NCBI GenBank assembly: GCA_963971575.1
Contig: OZ020613.1
Span: 50,834,250 to 50,898,249, forward strand
DNA: 64,000 bases
From: Liopterus haemorrhoidalis
Taxonomy: Eukaryota; Arthropoda; Insecta; Coleoptera; Dytiscidae
Direction of reading: 5' to 3'
Shown here: piece by piece, positions 30,987-40,176 of the stretch
How the letters are laid out: every line of letters begins with the position of its first letter
Numbering within the stretch: the first letter of the stretch is position 1
The notes under the pieces: model-generated
What the model saw: the letters and a program-made list of their open reading frames with translations, nothing else
Database searches by the model: none
What the model was told of the DNA's origin: nothing
Made by a program: the position numbers and the translations under genes

Positions 30987-32138
30987 ATGCGCAGTAAAAC
31001 CACGAGAACTATGCCGTCTCGTAAAACTAGAGCCCGGTTCTCCCAGGTATCCGACGAGGCGTTCGTCGCAGGCGAGGACATGGCTCCTCCGGTGTACAAT
31101 AGCACCTCTCCAATCGCACATAACAGTGCTACAGAGCAACCGGCGTATGATCCAATCGCCGAACTGGCCAGAGTCTTGCGGGAAGGACTGACCGGCGCTC
31201 CAGATTCCCGCTGGCGCCCAACAATACCTCCAACACGCCCCGCCCCATTCAGCGGGAGAATGGAAGAAGATCCGGTGCGCTTCATATCGCAGATGGAGAC
31301 GTACTTCCAGGATATGGGGTACGTAGAGCCGGAATTCTTCCAGCATATGAGGGAAAACCTCGCCGGGGAGGCCCGCCGATGGATAGACCCCATCCTGAAT
31401 GTTCCGACCCAATGGAACACTTTCCGCAAGCGGTTCATCGCCAAGTTTGACGGAACGCAGGTCAAAAAACAAATTTACGTCTCTGTGTTGACGAAACCAC
31501 AAGGCCCCCGCGAAACCGGAAGAGATTTCGTGGCCCGCAAAATGGCTCTCGCGCACCGATGCCACTCGTCCGAAGTCGGCACGCTCGAAACAGCCATAGG
31601 CCTCATGAGGACGAACTACCGCGCCGCTATCGCACAGCGACGGGTAGAGAGCTTCGATGAACTGATGGACCTTGCCACGGACCTCGATGACATCCTGCTC
31701 GAAGCCGGACCGGTCGAAACGTCACGAGCTGCACCAGCACGGCAGACACAGGCCTCGCGCTATACCAGCGATGGCCTACCTCCAGCGCCTCGTCACACAA
31801 GAGACGGGCCGCCTCCAGCGCCTCGTTATGCCAGAGACGGGCCGCCCCCAGCGCCCCGCTACACTGACTACAGGCCCTATCCAGCTCCCCGATACGCGAG
31901 GGAAGCACAGCCGCAAGCGCCCCGCTACGCGACGCGGCCAACACCAGAGCCTCGCCGCCCCCATGACAGCCAGCGCCCAAGGCAAGAGCAACAGCCTGCG
32001 CCCCCCGCTACGAACGACCAGCCGGTCTACAACAGGATAGCCGGGGCCCGCAACAGGCAAGGACACTGCCGGAGTGCCGCTTCTGTCCAGAGAGACACTG
32101 GCACCGCGACTGTCCAGTCGCCGAACAACATTTCATAG
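30987..32138 (+). pseudogene. gypsy A gag
   Basis: The frame is open from 30903, inside the LTR, so the first usable ATG after the primer site (30987) is the better start. The capsid region includes PFSGRMEEDPVRFISQMETY, EARRWIDPIL and WNTFRKRFIAKFDG, and LVARKMALAHRC-like segments match gag of the Retrotrans_gag family. Residues encoded by 31760-31940 form six imperfect PPAPRYxxDG repeats. A frameshift near 32050 puts the zinc knuckle (CRFCPERHWHRDC, 32075-32113) out of frame. GC-rich throughout. Confidence 0.75.
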
Positions 32139-32160
32139 CCCGAAGAAACGCCGCGCCCGC

Positions 32161-34090
32161 GGCCAGTAAGGCGCCCCATCCAAAAAACAAGTAAGGGGCC
32201 ACGAGGACAGCTTGGCTCTTTACGCCGTTTCAGGCAAAAAGCTGCCCACCGTTAACGTGCGAATCAACGGGAGAAACGCACGGGCACTCTTGGATACCGC
32301 CGCCGCGTATAACTGTCTACACGAAGACTATGACAACGCGGCCGCAACAGTTCAAGAGTCGATACCGCTAGCAGCAAACGGGCAAACTATGAGGGTCTCC
32401 GGCGAAGAGACGGCCACCGTAGAAGTAGACGCACTCAAGACGCGGGGACGTTTCCTCATATGCAGAGACCTCAGAGTGGACTGCATCCTAGGGTACCCGT
32501 GGCTTACAGACCAGCAGGCTACGATAGATCTGCAAAGACGGTGTATACACTTCGGCACCGGTCAGCGACACACCGCCTACTGGCAAGCGCCTGCCGTATC
32601 GCCCGAGGCAACTCAGGTATCCGTTCCCGCTGTCAACACGCTCGATCACGGCTTTCCACCAGAGCTGGAGGCTGCCTTCGCCGAGCTGCTAGCGCGTTTC
32701 CCCGAAGTATCGGACACCCGGCCGCGCCACGCCGGCACACGGACGAGTTGTCACAAGATAGCGCTAAAACATGACCGGCCTATACGAACTCATCCGTACC
32801 GCGTGAGCGAGGGAAAGATGCGACTCATCAAGAGTCAGGTCGAGGAAATGCTGGAGTCCAATATAATATCGCCGTCAACTTCACCGTACTCCAGTCCAGT
32901 GTAGATCGTGAGCAAGAAGGACGGAAGCCCGCGCTTCTGCGTGGACTACCGGAAGGTGAACTATGCTACCGAGAGCGAACCAGCTCCGATGCCCATCATC
33001 CAGGACACGCTCAGAGACAGCTAGGCGATGCGCGCATCTTTTCATCGCTAGATCTCAAATCCGGCTACTGGCAAATCCCGATGAATCCGGAATCCAAGCC
33101 CGCCACGGCCTTCTCTACGCCAGACGGCGGCCACTATCACTTTAATGTGATGCCATTCGGGCTAAAGAATGCCGCTCCCACGTTCCAGAGGCTAATGTCG
33201 CAGGAGGTCCTAGCCGGCGCAATGAACGCGTTCACTAGGGTATACCTGGACGACATTATCGTGTGTTCGGCAACACACCAGGAACATCTCCGGCACTTAG
33301 CGCTCGTGTTCGAACGACTACAGTAGCACGGCCTAAGACTTGCACCCGAGAAATGCGAATTCGGCAAGGGCGCTATCACCTATCTTGGACACTCCATATC
33401 GGCGGAAACCACGGCTCCGCTGGAGAAGTACTTGAAACAAGTCGCGGAGTACAAGGCACCGCGAAACAGGAAAGAACTCCGCCAGCTGATGGGTCTTTGC
33501 AACTGGGTACGAGACTATGTCCCCAACTTCGCCGGCATCAGCGCGCCGCTGACGGAACTGCTGTCTACAAAGAAACCGTTCAAGTGGACATCCGAAGCCA
33601 CTCGGTCACTAGAGGAAGTGCGAGCCGCGTTCAACAAGCCGCTGAGGCTCCATCGGCCGTCTCCCGTCCTGCCATACGTGCTGCAGACAGACGCCAGCGG
33701 CCAAGGCCTAGGAGCGGGGCTTTATCAGATGGACGGCGACGAGCGCCGCATTATTAACTATGCGAGCGCCCGACTCAATCCCACCGAGCGCCGGTATCAC
33801 ATTAACGAGCAAGAGTGCCTCGCGCTCGTTTGGGCAGTGCAGAGATACCGGCCGCTCCTAGAAGGGAGACATTTCACCGTCGTGACGGACTCCACGGCGC
33901 TGACATGGTTAAACCGGTTTAAGGACAGCAAGGCCAAACTTGTACGCTGGGCTTTGCTGTTGCAGGAATTTGATTTCGAAATCAAGCATGTTCCCGGATC
34001 GCAGAACGAGCTCGCAGACGTTCTCTCTCGCCAACCTACAGGCGAGGAGAGAAACCAGCTCACATCAGACGGGGACTTCGGAAGCTGGAG
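32161..34090 (+). pseudogene. gypsy A protease, RT and RNase H (no integrase)
   Basis: Protease motif RALLDTAAAYNCL has DTA instead of DTG, followed by CILGYPWL. RT starts LKHDRPIRTHPYRVSEGKM and shows DYRKVN, FSSLDLKSGYWQIPM, NVMPFGLKNAAPTFQ and YLDDIIV (YLDD). Stops at 32902-32904, about 33022 and 33324-33326, plus a shift near 33020, inactivate it. RNase H reads LQTDASGQGLGAGLY and TDSTALTW. The frame ends in DVLSRQPTGEERNQL, where gag of element B begins at about 34090. Integrase is missing. Confidence 0.8.
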
Positions 34091-34613
34091 AAAGCCACCG
34101 AGGGTCTCGACCTGGAGGACGAGGACCTGGTGGACCTCGCGGGAGAGCAGCTAACCGGCAAGGCTGCCGAATGGTTCGCACCCCTTGCGAACACCCGTTT
34201 AACGTTCGGGAAATTCAAAGCCAAGCTGCTCAGACGTTTTGACGGGGAAGCGATTATGGAGGAGCTGCAACGCGCCATCTTCTCCACGAAGCAGGGCGAG
34301 ACAGAGACGGGCTCCGCCTTCGTTGCCCGCAAGACGGCCCTCTGGTGCCGATGCCATCCCCGAAAAGACGCAGCTAAACGCGTGCATCAGACAGCTCAGC
34401 TCAGACCGGCAGGTCGCGCTGATTGGCCGCACGATCCAGAGCTTTGATGAACTCTCCGAGGTGATGGAACAGCAGGACCGAGTGCTGGCCAGAGACCGAC
34501 CAGCCGAGCCCAAGAAGAAGCCGTACGCCCGACAGATCAACTGCCATCTCTGCGGCGGAAGCCACCATCACGCAAGCTGTCCCGCCGAGAAGAAGAAGTC
34601 GGGAAACGAGTAG
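34091..34613 (+). pseudogene. gypsy B gag, 5'-truncated and frameshifted
   Basis: Reads EQLTGKAAEWFAPLANTRLT and FKAKLLRRFDGEA, ETETGSAFVARKTALWCRC, then shifts frame near 34345 to QLNACIRQLSSDRQVALIG, SFDELSEVMEQQDRVLA and a knuckle CHLCGGSHHHASC, ending at TAG 34611-34613. Compared with gag A the N-terminal third is missing, so B starts abruptly inside gag next to RNase H of A. Confidence 0.7.
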
Positions 34614-34636
34614 GGGGTCGGAAGAACGGTCCGACC

Positions 34637-35014
34637 CTACTCGCGACCATTCCCGGTCACGAGATCGCCAGCATCTTCCTGATGGCTGGCAAACACCGCG
34701 TGCGGGCACTGATCGACACCGGAACAGCCCACAACATGCTGCACGCCTGCTACGCACACCACCCGGACGCAACAGAGAGGGCACCACTCGCCGCCAACGG
34801 ACAGCCGATGCAGGTGAGCGGTTCCGAGAGAGTGCCTATCACCATCGGCGACTACCACAGCCAAGACCAGTTTATGATCAGCCCCCAGCTGGCGGCCGAT
34901 TGTATCCTGGGATACCCCTGGCTAAAGAAGCACCACGCCACCATCGATCTGGACCGTGAGTGCATGCACTTCGGGGGAAGTCAGCGCCACGCGGTCTACT
35001 GGTCGGCAGCCTAG
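34637..35014 (+). pseudogene. gypsy B protease
   Basis: VRALIDTGTAHNML carries the catalytic DTG; CILGYPWLKKHHATIDLD follows as in element A. The frame ends at TAG 35012-35014, which is in frame with the RT continuing at 35030, so a single stop separates protease and RT. In A the same place is open. Confidence 0.7.
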
Positions 35015-35029
35015 CAGCCCCGCAGGCCC

Positions 35030-36640
35030 GTGGACATGGCCAACATCCAGCACGGTTTCCCGAGACAGGAAGGCGTCCAGCTCGGAAAGCTTTTTCAGCG
35101 CTTCCCGGAGCTGTTTCTCGCGCCTCACCTAGACCAAGGCGGCACGCGGACGCTGAAGCACCGCATCCAGCTGATTCACCAGAAGCCGATCCGGATCCAC
35201 CCCTACAGGGTCAGCGATGAGAAGAAGCGTATCATCCAGCAACAGGTCACGGAGATGTTGAAGGACGGCATCATTTCGCCGTCGACATCGCCCTATTCCA
35301 GTCCGGTGGTCTTGGCCTCGAAGAAGGCTGGCAAACCGAGGTTTTGCGTGGATTATAGGCGGGTCAACGAGGCCACGATCAGCGAGCCCACTCCGATGCC
35401 GGTGATCTCGGAGACACTCCGCGACCTGGGAGCGGCCCGTATTTTCTCATCGCTGGACCTGAAGAGCGAAAACTGGCAAATTAAGATGGAGGAGGCGTCC
35501 AAGGCAGCCACCGCCTTCAGTACACCCGACGGCGGACATTTCCACTTCAATGTTATGCCGTTCGGGTTGAAGAACGCGCCGGCCACGTTCCAGAGGCTGA
35601 TGTCCCAGGAAGTCCTGGCAGGGTACCTCCGAGAATTCTGCCTCGTCTACCTGGACGACATCATCGTCTACAGCCAGTCGTACGAAGAGCACCTCCGACA
35701 CTTAGCCCTCGTCTTCGAGAGACTGCCGCAACACGGGCTGCGATTGGCTGTAGAGAAGTGTGAGTTCGGAGCGGACGAGCTCCCATATCTGGGGCACCTG
35801 GTGGTGCGTCAGCTCACGAAGCCGATGCCCAAGCACCTACGGCAGATCGCCGAGCAGCAACCCCCGACGACCAGGAAGGAGCTCAAGCAGTTCCTTGGCT
35901 TGTGCAATTGGGTCCGGGACTACGTACCACGGTTTGCGGAGATCGGCACCCCACTAACAGACCTGCTGTCGCCAAGGCTGCGGTTCCGATGGACGGATGC
36001 CGCCCAGAAGGCCTACGAGGCGGTCCAGGAAGCGTTCCGGCAACCACTCCAACTGCACCGACCGACACCAGGCCTACCCTATGTGCTCCAGACGGACGCC
36101 AGCGGTGTTGGCGTCGCCGCCGTTCTATACCAGAAGGGGGACCAGGACGAACGAAGGGTCATCTCGTACGCCAGCGCCCGCCTGTCACAGCCCGAGCAGA
36201 GGTACCACGTGAACGAGCAGGAGTGCCTCGCTCTCATCTGGGCGGTGAAGCGGTACCGGCCCCTGCTGGAGGGACAGGCTTTCACCGTTAGGACCGACTC
36301 TAAGGCGCTAACCTGGCTGCAGCGGTTCAAGGACACGAAGGCGAAACTCCTGCGCTGGACGCTCCTTCTGCAGGAGTTCGACTTCGTGATCGAGCACTGC
36401 CCCGGACTAGACAATGAGCTGGCGGACGCACTATCCCGGGACCCCGATGACAGCGGCCCCGCCGAGCAGGAAGACGACCACCTGCGCCTACTACCACCAG
36501 CACCGGGCGAGATCAATGCCGGCCTGAGGGAACCACTGCCAGACCAGATAGCACGTCTTCAGAAGACGGACCCCCTGACTCAGCGGATCATCGTCCGGAT
36601 GCGAGATCCAGACGATCCGGACACGATCCGGACCATCGGA
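35030..36640 (+). pseudogene. gypsy B RT and RNase H
   Basis: HRIQLIHQKPIRIHPYRVSD leads to SSPVVLASKKAGKPRFCVDY, FSSLDLKSENWQIKM (Gly-Tyr of A replaced by Glu-Asn), NVMPFGLKNAPATFQ and catalytic YLDDIIVYS. Connection and RNase H follow: LQTDASGVGVAAVLYQ, NEQECLALIWAVKRYRPLL, RTDSKALTW and DNELADALSRD. The frame is uninterrupted to about 36640, where a shift separates it from the integrase. Of the two gypsy copies, B retains the better pol. Confidence 0.85.
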
Positions 36641-37809
36641 CGATCAACGAGAACATGGTCGTCGAGGACGGCTGTCTGTTCGACAAAACCGCCACCGACG
36701 GACGACGGAAGCTGTACGTACCGGAGACGCTACGCCCGCCGGTAATGCACGCCCTGCACGACGAAGCAGGACATCCCGGCCGTGAGGAAACCATCCGGGC
36801 CATCCAAGCCCGTTACTACTGGCCGGTAATGAACAGGGAGATCCACCGGTACGTAGAAGAGTGCCTTCCCTGCGCCGCTACCAAACCAGGAGCGCCGCGA
36901 CGCCCAGCGCCACTCCAACCCAGACTGCTGTCTGCACCGTGGGACACCATGTCGGTCGACCTCATGGGCCCTTATCCGAAGACAGGGTTAGGGAAGACCC
37001 ATATCCTGGTGGTGACCGACACGTTCACCAAGTGGGTGGAAGCCTTCGCCATCGGGGTGCCCAGGGTTGGCACCATCGTGAAGGCCCTGGAGGAGGAAGT
37101 CTTCAAGAGGTTCGGGTACCCGAACATCGTCCTCTCCGACAACGGGCCGCAATTCATCAGCAGGAGATGGCAGCGTGCGTGCCGTCATTGGGGCGCCCGA
37201 GATTTCAAGACGGGCATATATCACGCCCGGGCCAACCCGGTCGAGAGGAGGAACCAGGAGGTGAAGAAGGGACTCCGCGTCCGACTACAGGGACAACCCC
37301 ATACAACCTGGGCCCAACATCTCCCCGCCATCCTGAGGGACCTCCGGACGAGAAAGAACGCGGCCACACAATATACGCCCAGCGAAGCCTTACTGGGGTA
37401 TAACCTCCCGTTGCCGGGCGAACGCCGGCTACCGCTCGACCAGCCGCCGGCCATGGGCCAGTCCGACCGAGACCAGAGACTGGAGCACATCGCCCAGCAC
37501 CAGCTGACGTACGCCCAGCGGAACACCGGTGAAGATGTTGGCCGAGAGGACCGACGCGTAGGTGATCAGGTAATGATCCGAGCGCACCCGCAGTCCGACG
37601 CGAAGAAAGACTTCCACAAGGGATTCCACCCCAAGTGGATAGGTCCATATGCCATCCGCGAGTTACACTCAGGACGAATGTATACTGTGGACCGGGATGG
37701 CAAGACAGTCAGGGTACCAGCGTACGATGTGAAGCAGGCCCCGCCGGCCCCAGAGGAAGCCCAGCCGCCCGCCCCCGTTCTGGGCAGCGACTCCGAGGAC
37801 GACCAATAG
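36640..37809 (+). CDS. gypsy B integrase
   Basis: Open from about 36655 to TAG 37807-37809. The HHCC finger is HALHDEAGHPGREETIRAIQ … CLPCAATK. The core shows TMSVDLMGPYP, IVLSDNGPQF and NPVERRNQEV, so all three acidic residues are present. A C-terminal domain with GDQVMIRAHP, FHKGFHPKWIGPYAI and RMYTVDRDGKTVRV (a chromo-like GPY/F module) completes it. It is shifted relative to the RT frame near 36640. Integrates cDNA into the genome. Confidence 0.8.
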   Translation, partial: TINENMVVEDGCLFDKTATDGRRKLYVPETLRPPVMHALHDEAGHPGREETIRAIQARYYWPVMNREIHRYVEECLPCAATKPGAPRRPAPLQPRLLSAPWDTMSVDLMGPYPKTGLGKTHILVVTDTFTKWVEAFAIGVPRVGTIVKALEEEVFKRFGYPNIVLSDNGPQFISRRWQRACRHWGARDFKTGIYHARANPVERRNQEVKKGLRVRLQGQPHTTWAQHLPAILRDLRTRKNAATQYTPSEALLGYNLPLPGERRLPLDQPPAMGQSDRDQRLEHIAQHQLTYAQRNTGEDVGREDRRVGDQVMIRAHPQSDAKKDFHKGFHPKWIGPYAIRELHSGRMYTVDRDGKTVRVPAYDVKQAPPAPEEAQPPAPVLGSDSEDDQ

Positions 37810-38030
37810 GCCGGAAGAGGAACCCGAGCAGCAGCTGGACGCTGACTGCCCTTGCCCTCCCCACATTCGATGACCACTACACCAGAGAGGTCCCGAGCAG
37901 GAGCTGGACGCTGCCTGCCCTTGCCCCCCCTTTTTTTCGTGGAGAGCCCTGAGCAACAGCTGGACGCCGTTTGCCCGTTGTCCACCATAGACATTTTTTG
38001 TTCATTTTCTTTGTTTTCTTTTCCGTTAGT
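37810..38030 (+). repeat. three tandem repeats downstream of gypsy B integrase
   Basis: GAGCAGCAGCTGGACGC, GAGCAGGAGCTGGACGC and GAGCAACAGCTGGACGC recur at about 50-70 bp spacing (near 37826, 37899 and 37950), each followed by TGCCCTTGCC or TTTGCCCGTTG. Leader-like spacer before the 3' LTR. Confidence 0.6.
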
Positions 38031-38094
38031 CTATATCGTGTTATGTATTTTTTTTTTATGTTTCTCTGTGTGTCTCATGTCGTTTTCCTAGGCT

Positions 38095-38955
38095 TAAGTT
38101 GTATATATATATATTGTTTGTATTTCCTGTTCTGTGTGTAAATATTTTCTTGTTATTAATAAATAGAGTGCGGTTTGTCGTCTTGGTACGAGTGGTGTTG
38201 ATGCGGGGGTAGTTCGGACGCCAACCCCCACTCTCACCCTGGGAGTGGGGGAAGGCCGTCAGGGTTTATAAGGTGGCCGCTCGGTACTGAGACCTCAGAT
38301 CGTCTTTGACTTTCGACTGAGAACTTGTCTTATTTTTTAACCCTTGTACTCTCTTTCAGTTTTCTCTCTACGCTACGGTAAAGCACCAGAGTCCTGACCC
38401 ACAGTAAGCTCTGATTACCAGCCCGTACAACGAGCTTCACATCTAAACTCTCTACGAGGGGTAACGTCCCAGAGCCCTGACCCACAGTAAGCTCTGGTTA
38501 CTAGCCCGCTCAACGAGTCCGGTGTACAGCCAGTACTCCTGCAAGAACACCCTCGGTGTTCTCGTATGTTGGCCTGGCCCACCAGGAAAATCAGTTCTTC
38601 TCAGAACTACACTAGAGTTTTACACTCACACACTATTTCCCATCCTCACTGTCACCTATCCTCATTGTCCTTACCGTCACTTATCCTAGCTATCACCTAT
38701 CCTCTCCATCGTTACTCCAACACCGACGTGCGTTCACCACATCGCCAAGCGGTCCCCCATCCAGGAGGTCGCCGCGCCGAGCGCCGTTATCACAAGCGGT
38801 CACCCATCCGGGAGGTCGCCGCGCCGAGCGTTGCTTAACGTCAACACCGAACGCAAGCGGTCACCCGTCCAGGAGGTCACCACGGCCAGAGTTGCTTAAC
38901 TCTGGCAATCCATTGAGAGAGCCAGGCTTCGCTCTTATCATACTCACGACATAGT
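38095..38955 (+). repeat. 3' LTR region of gypsy B (boundaries approximate)
   Basis: Different in sequence from the LTR of element A. TTTATAAGG near 38265 with CTCAGA about 30 bp on would be its TATA and initiator. A duplicated motif (CAGAGYCCTGACCCACAGTA, near 38388 and 38471) follows, then three 5S-like modules. The Harbinger transposase frame resumes at about 38956. No matching 5' LTR for B exists in the window. Confidence 0.5.
38746..38900 (-). ncRNA. three antisense modules resembling the 5S rRNA internal control region
   Basis: On the minus strand, 38793-38839 and 38854-38900 each read GTTAAGCAAC, 20 nt, then GGAYGGGTGACCGCTTG. In the 5S copy at 6449-6495 the same two boxes are 20 nt apart, so both 47-nt modules keep the exact box A to box C spacing with a divergent centre. 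A third, more degraded module starts at 38746 (box C-like half only). They lie in the LTR region of gypsy B. Function is unknown; not a 5S gene, since the flanking arms of 5S are absent. Confidence 0.55.
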
Positions 38956-39361
38956 ACACTAACTTTTAAACAAAAAATATTTAACTACCGCCTAAGCAGA
39001 GCCCGACGCATAGTTGAAAATGCTTTCGGTATTTTAGTATCGAATTTTCGAATATTTGCGAAACCTATTTCTTTGTTGCCCAGCAAAGTTGATAAAATTG
39101 TGCTAGCATGTTGTGCTCTGCATAACTGATTGCGCAAAACTTCTCCTGCTACATATCTTTTTCCTGGATTAATAGATACCAAAAACATGGACACCGGGGA
39201 AATACTGCCAGGTACATGGCGTGATATATCCACAGATGGGCTACGTGACATAGGAAATGCTGAGCCGTAACCATACAAGAGAAGCAGCATTGATAAGAGA
39301 TAGATATGCTGACTATTTCACAACAGCAGGGACAGTGCCATGGCAAAATGAAATGATTTGA
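38956..39361 (+). pseudogene. Harbinger transposase, C-terminal part
   Basis: Resumes with KQIFNYRLSRARR-type sequence (seen here as KQKIFNYRLSRARRIVENAF), GILVSNFRIFAKPISLLPSK, VDKIVLACCALHN and AALIRDRYADYFTTAGTVPW to TGA 39359-39361. RRIVENAFG contains the catalytic Glu region of DDE_Tnp_4. A TGA near 39127 and another stop near 39269 interrupt it. Catalytic Asp residues lay in the missing middle. Confidence 0.75.
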
Positions 39362-39436
39362 ATTGTTATTATTTTAAATGGCATAATAAAATTATTTTAA
39401 TTATTGTAATAAAACATAATAAAATCAATTATCACA

Positions 39437-39820
39437 TTAAATACTTACCAAAGTGTTCTTTGTATCCCTTGTTTCAACAATATGTTTGAGAAATCGGTCT
39501 GCTACCGGAAACCAACTTACTGTTGGCTTGTAAATGGTGTCCGTCGATGTTCCACTTTTGTACGATTTTGAAACTTTGTGATGCTCTAGGGTGTAGGCAT
39601 TTCTAATACTCCGAATTTTTGTTTTTAAAGAGTTTACATCAAAATCTTTGATTGTATCACACATAACCTCAACTATTTTTCTTAATGCGTCATTTCTCTT
39701 ATTTCGATCCTTATAGGATGAAATTTTATGGTTCCAGAGGCATGGGTATTGCTCGTATGCCTCCAGAAACTGAATTATTAGTGCCGATGGCCATTTTTTT
39801 TTAAACTTTCGCCATTGCAC
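39437..39820 (-). CDS. Harbinger-encoded MADF-domain protein
   Basis: A 127-residue ORF starting MQWRKFKKKW with a MADF-type DNA-binding domain: LIIQFLEAYEQYPCLWNHKI, NDALRKIVEVMCD and LKTKIRSIRNAYTLEHHKVS. Such Myb/MADF proteins are the second gene of animal Harbingers and help bring the transposase to the ends and into the nucleus. It reads away from the right terminus and converges on the transposase. It ends at TAA 39437-39439 with no domain beyond the MADF module; further exons may have existed. Intact as a single exon. Confidence 0.7.
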   Translation of the reverse strand: MQWRKFKKKWPSALIIQFLEAYEQYPCLWNHKISSYKDRNKRNDALRKIVEVMCDTIKDFDVNSLKTKIRSIRNAYTLEHHKVSKSYKSGTSTDTIYKPTVSWFPVADRFLKHIVETRDTKNTLVSI

Positions 39821-39985
39821 TGACGCGTTGACTCGCTAACTGGCAACTGGCCAAAAAGTATAACCGCTTCATACTTTGGCTGGCGCAAAGATTAGTGGCG
39901 CCAGTTGAATCAGCATGCTTCCATATGCAACTAAACTGGCGCCAGTCGAGTGGCACCAATAATCTATGCATGTGGAAACCTAGCT
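39821..39985. repeat. Harbinger right subterminal and terminal repeats
   Basis: CTGGCAACTGGCC, GGCTGGCGC, GTGGCGCCAG, ACTGGCGCCAG and GTGGCACCAATAAT units precede the 30-bp terminal repeat ending AACCTAGCT at 39985. Confidence 0.7.
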
Positions 39986-40176
39986 TAATGCATAATATTA
40001 CATTTTTAGATACCTATCTCAAGGAGTTTCGCACCAGTTTTTAGCCTGAAATAATTTTAGAAACTGCGATGCTTTGTGAAATGTGTTATCTCCAATCTAT
40101 GTATCTGTTTTATTTTTGTATTTTGTTTTATTTTTGTTTTATTTCTATTTATAATACTTTTCTCTTTCTTTCTAAA

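Larger units (their letters stand above)
29138..39985 (+). mobile_element. PIF/Harbinger element carrying a nested gypsy block
   Basis: The left end AGCTAGGTTTCCACATGCAT at 29138 is matched in inverse at 39985 over 30 perfect bases, and both sides show the 3-bp duplication TAA (29135-29137, 39986-39988), as expected for PIF/Harbinger. Inside are a transposase reading inward from the left and a MADF protein gene reading inward from the right, the standard two-gene layout. Subterminal regions on both sides repeat TGGCGCCA/CTGGCACCAG motifs. About 9.6 kb of gypsy sequence (29344-38955) splits the transposase. Confidence 0.85.

Noticed and set aside
30867..31565. Long minus-strand frames over gypsy A gag (also 30911-31465 and 31627-31980)
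   Set aside because: Opposite-strand shadows of GC-rich gag; no recognisable motif.
35902..36291. Plus-strand frame inside gypsy B RT (also 36861-37403)
   Set aside because: Out-of-frame shadows of the RT and integrase reading frames.
37205..37648. 147-residue minus-strand frame under integrase
   Set aside because: Gly/Arg-rich shadow of the integrase frame in GC-rich DNA.
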